Origin: a virus
IMG/VR virus record: IMGVR_UViG_3300030103_004582
Location: 37,590 to 64,131 of that record
Reading direction: 5' to 3' (one strand)
DNA length: 26,542 nt
Shown: piece after piece, positions 25,014 to 26,542 of the stretch
Position numbering within the stretch: position 1 is the stretch's first letter
How the letters are laid out: every line of letters starts with the position of its first letter
Notes under the pieces: generated by a model
Database searches by the model: none
What the model was told of the DNA's origin: nothing
The model's input: the letters and a program-made list of their open reading frames with translations, nothing else
Made by a program: the position numbers and the translations under genes

Positions 25014-26542
25014 TTAATTACATAACCATGTGGTAAATGCTGCAGCCGTTTGGTTAACCGACCTATAAATTCTATAAGTCACCGATACAGTAAACGGATT
25101 TATTATTGTTATAGTTGGTAATTCAATAAAAGGTATATTATTACCAAAACATCCCGCAACAGAATCTCTAATATCTGATGGTTGCCCAAGAGTATTTGGA
25201 ATACACCAATACATATATTCACCACCAGCAGTTGCTGGTTGGGTTACATAACTATTTACGACACTACTAACTAAACCTCCACCCGCTAAGGATTGCATTT
25301 GTGTTGCATTTAAAGTAGCACTGACATTTTTACCAAAATACCATCGTATTTTCCAAGTTCTACTTATTGTTCTATTAAAAGTTCCACCTTGTGTGTTTAT
25401 ACCAAATATTTGATATAAATTTTTACTACCCACTGTTGTCCTACCCATTGCTGCAGTAGTAGTAACAGTTTGTGAACCATCGTTATCTTCAGAATTTGCA
25501 ATAGTAAGAGATGGATCAAGTTCTTTTATTTCTATACTACCTGCAATTCCAGATTCTACATTAACACTATTAGATGTACTCCAAGTAAAATTCTTACTTC
25601 CTGTAGTTATTGTTTCACCTACTTCGTAAACACTTTTAAGGTCTGCCCTATTAAAACTGGTAAATGAAGGTGGTTGGTAAGGATATAATAATTGATCCCA
25701 CATTTGTTGCATTGTTCTACCTGGTGGTGGAAATGTATTTCCTGCAAGTATACCACCTACCGTTTCTGTAGTAGAAGCAGTATTAATATAATTAGGTATT
25801 GTACCACCAGATCCACCTGCCGCTGGTGCCCATACACCAGTACCATCTTCTTCGTCTTGTGTTAATACATAACCAATAGTTCCTAAAGATGCACCATCTC
25901 TTATTCTTATTTTATCAGTCGTTAATTTATTATCTATTGTGGCATCTTCCCTACTTCTTAAATAATCTAAAGGCCCTGTATAATCTAAAGATTTAGCAGA
26001 AAATTCTAAGTAAGTTGCACTTAAGAATCCTGTGTTCGCAGTAAAAGTTTGTGCACTAAGAGCTACACCATTTAATACCCCCACTGTTCCATCACCACTA
26101 ATATCCAACGGATCTAAAGTTGCACCACTGGCATTAGCAGTATCAACATTAAAATTATATTCAATACTATAACCACTATATTCTAATGCTATATTATGAG
26201 TACCATTAGTACCTGATAATGTAATATCCCAAAACGGCCCTACAGTTATAGTACTATCAAGAAAAGTAGTTATACCAGTAATAAATGGATCTCCGTCCCC
26301 CCCTAAACTACTTGTATTTGGGGTAATTCCAACAGGTATCTGAATAGCCGTTGTTGTATAAAGTGGGTTAGTCCAAGTCAAAGAACTATATGGAATTTCA
26401 TCTGTTGTTATACCACTTAAATAAGATGGGATAAAGTTAGGAGATGTAGGATCAGTAACATTATAATTAGAAAATAACGAATTTCCACTAAAAATTGCAG
26501 TTTGTAAATCACCATCATTAGGATTTAATAATACAATACTAT
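25014..26542 (-). CDS. Fibre/adhesin protein, 5' end outside the window
   Basis: The frame ends with TAA at 25014 and stays open to the right window edge, giving 508 visible codons. A start at the TTG at 26381 would be wrong or at best unsupported: the 53 codons before it have no stop and encode fibre-like sequence ('IVLLNPNDGDLQTAIFSGNS', 'VTDPTSPNFIPSYLSGI'), so the true start lies beyond 26542. A 'KIRIRDGASLGTIGYVLTQD' unit near the middle resembles the 'GYVLT.D..G' repeats of the larger fibres. The C-terminal ~260 residues ('TIPNYINTASTTETVGGILA', 'TMQQMWDQLLYPYQPPSFTS', 'FTWSTS', 'QIFGINTQGGTFNRTISRTW') are paralogous to those of 23562-24986. Binding or scaffold function at the tail is inferred. 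Confidence 0.88.
   Translation of the reverse strand, partial: SIVLLNPNDGDLQTAIFSGNSLFSNYNVTDPTSPNFIPSYLSGITTDEIPYSSLTWTNPLYTTTAIQIPVGITPNTSSLGGDGDPFITGITTFLDSTITVGPFWDITLSGTNGTHNIALEYSGYSIEYNFNVDTANASGATLDPLDISGDGTVGVLNGVALSAQTFTANTGFLSATYLEFSAKSLDYTGPLDYLRSREDATIDNKLTTDKIRIRDGASLGTIGYVLTQDEEDGTGVWAPAAGGSGGTIPNYINTASTTETVGGILAGNTFPPPGRTMQQMWDQLLYPYQPPSFTSFNRADLKSVYEVGETITTGSKNFTWSTSNSVNVESGIAGSIEIKELDPSLTIANSEDNDGSQTVTTTAAMGRTTVGSKNLYQIFGINTQGGTFNRTISRTWKIRWYFGKNVSATLNATQMQSLAGGGLVSSVVNSYVTQPATAGGEYMYWCIPNTLGQPSDIRDSVAGCFGNNIPFIELPTITIINPFTVSVTYRIYRSVNQTAAAFTTWLCN

Overview
The window is a run of phage virion-fibre and adhesin genes, all transcribed from the minus strand with almost no intergenic DNA. 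In transcription order (right to left) it holds a 5'-truncated fibre protein (25014-26542), two further fibre paralogues (23562-24986, 21291-23549), a LamG-like lectin (20483-21289), a 2046-residue fibre with an S74 autochaperone (14264-20404), a mosaic adhesin of about 2000 residues (8475-14264 plus a frame-displaced tail down to 8123), a cysteine-rich LamG-like protein (6080-8074), an 1842-residue repeat/beta-helix fibre (501-6029), a small BppU-N-like protein (131-499) and the first 26 codons of an unrelated gene (1-80).

The source is most likely a large tailed bacteriophage (Caudoviricetes) of an AT-rich Bacteroidota host, probably aquatic or flavobacterial. Several things point there. 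The only recognisable host-type promoter fits the Bacteroidota consensus (TTTG-N19-TAnnTTTG). Starts sit in AT-rich leaders mostly without a clear Shine-Dalgarno sequence. The fibres carry 'VGIG..P.EKLHV' and 'GYVLT.D..G.A.W' repeats and GLRNY...RRRAGM N-terminal modules, which I associate with Bacteroidota phages and hosts. The 1842-residue protein ends in a MAM/cleaved-adhesin-like domain typical of secreted Bacteroidota proteins. No capsid, terminase, replication, lysis, tRNA or integration gene is present, so the phage lineage cannot be fixed from this window.

The genes appear to be one late structural operon. Several neighbours are separated by 1 nt (499/501, 21289/21291) or overlap as TAATG (14264). 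Domains are shared and shuffled between neighbours: the N-terminal module of 23562-24986 recurs in 21291-23549, its C-terminal module recurs in 25014-26542, and the 14264-20404 fibre shares blocks with the 501-6029 fibre and with 21291-23549. Together they look like a multi-fibre host-recognition apparatus carrying many lectin-like or surface-binding folds: LamG, PA14-like, vWA-like, cupredoxin-like, pectate-lyase-like beta-helix, collagen-like and jelly-roll domains.

The most notable point is a frame break in an (AT)3 tract at 8497-8502. It removes the C-terminal ~120 residues from the mosaic adhesin, and adding one AT unit restores an alignment without gaps to other copies of the same repeat. 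Also notable are an intact-looking His-Cys-His-Met type-1 copper ligand set in the same adhesin, a pair of Cys modules in a phage lectin with about 44 cysteines, and a clean Bacteroidota promoter that starts a separate transcription unit at the left edge. Domain assignments come from reading the sequence only; no database search was run.
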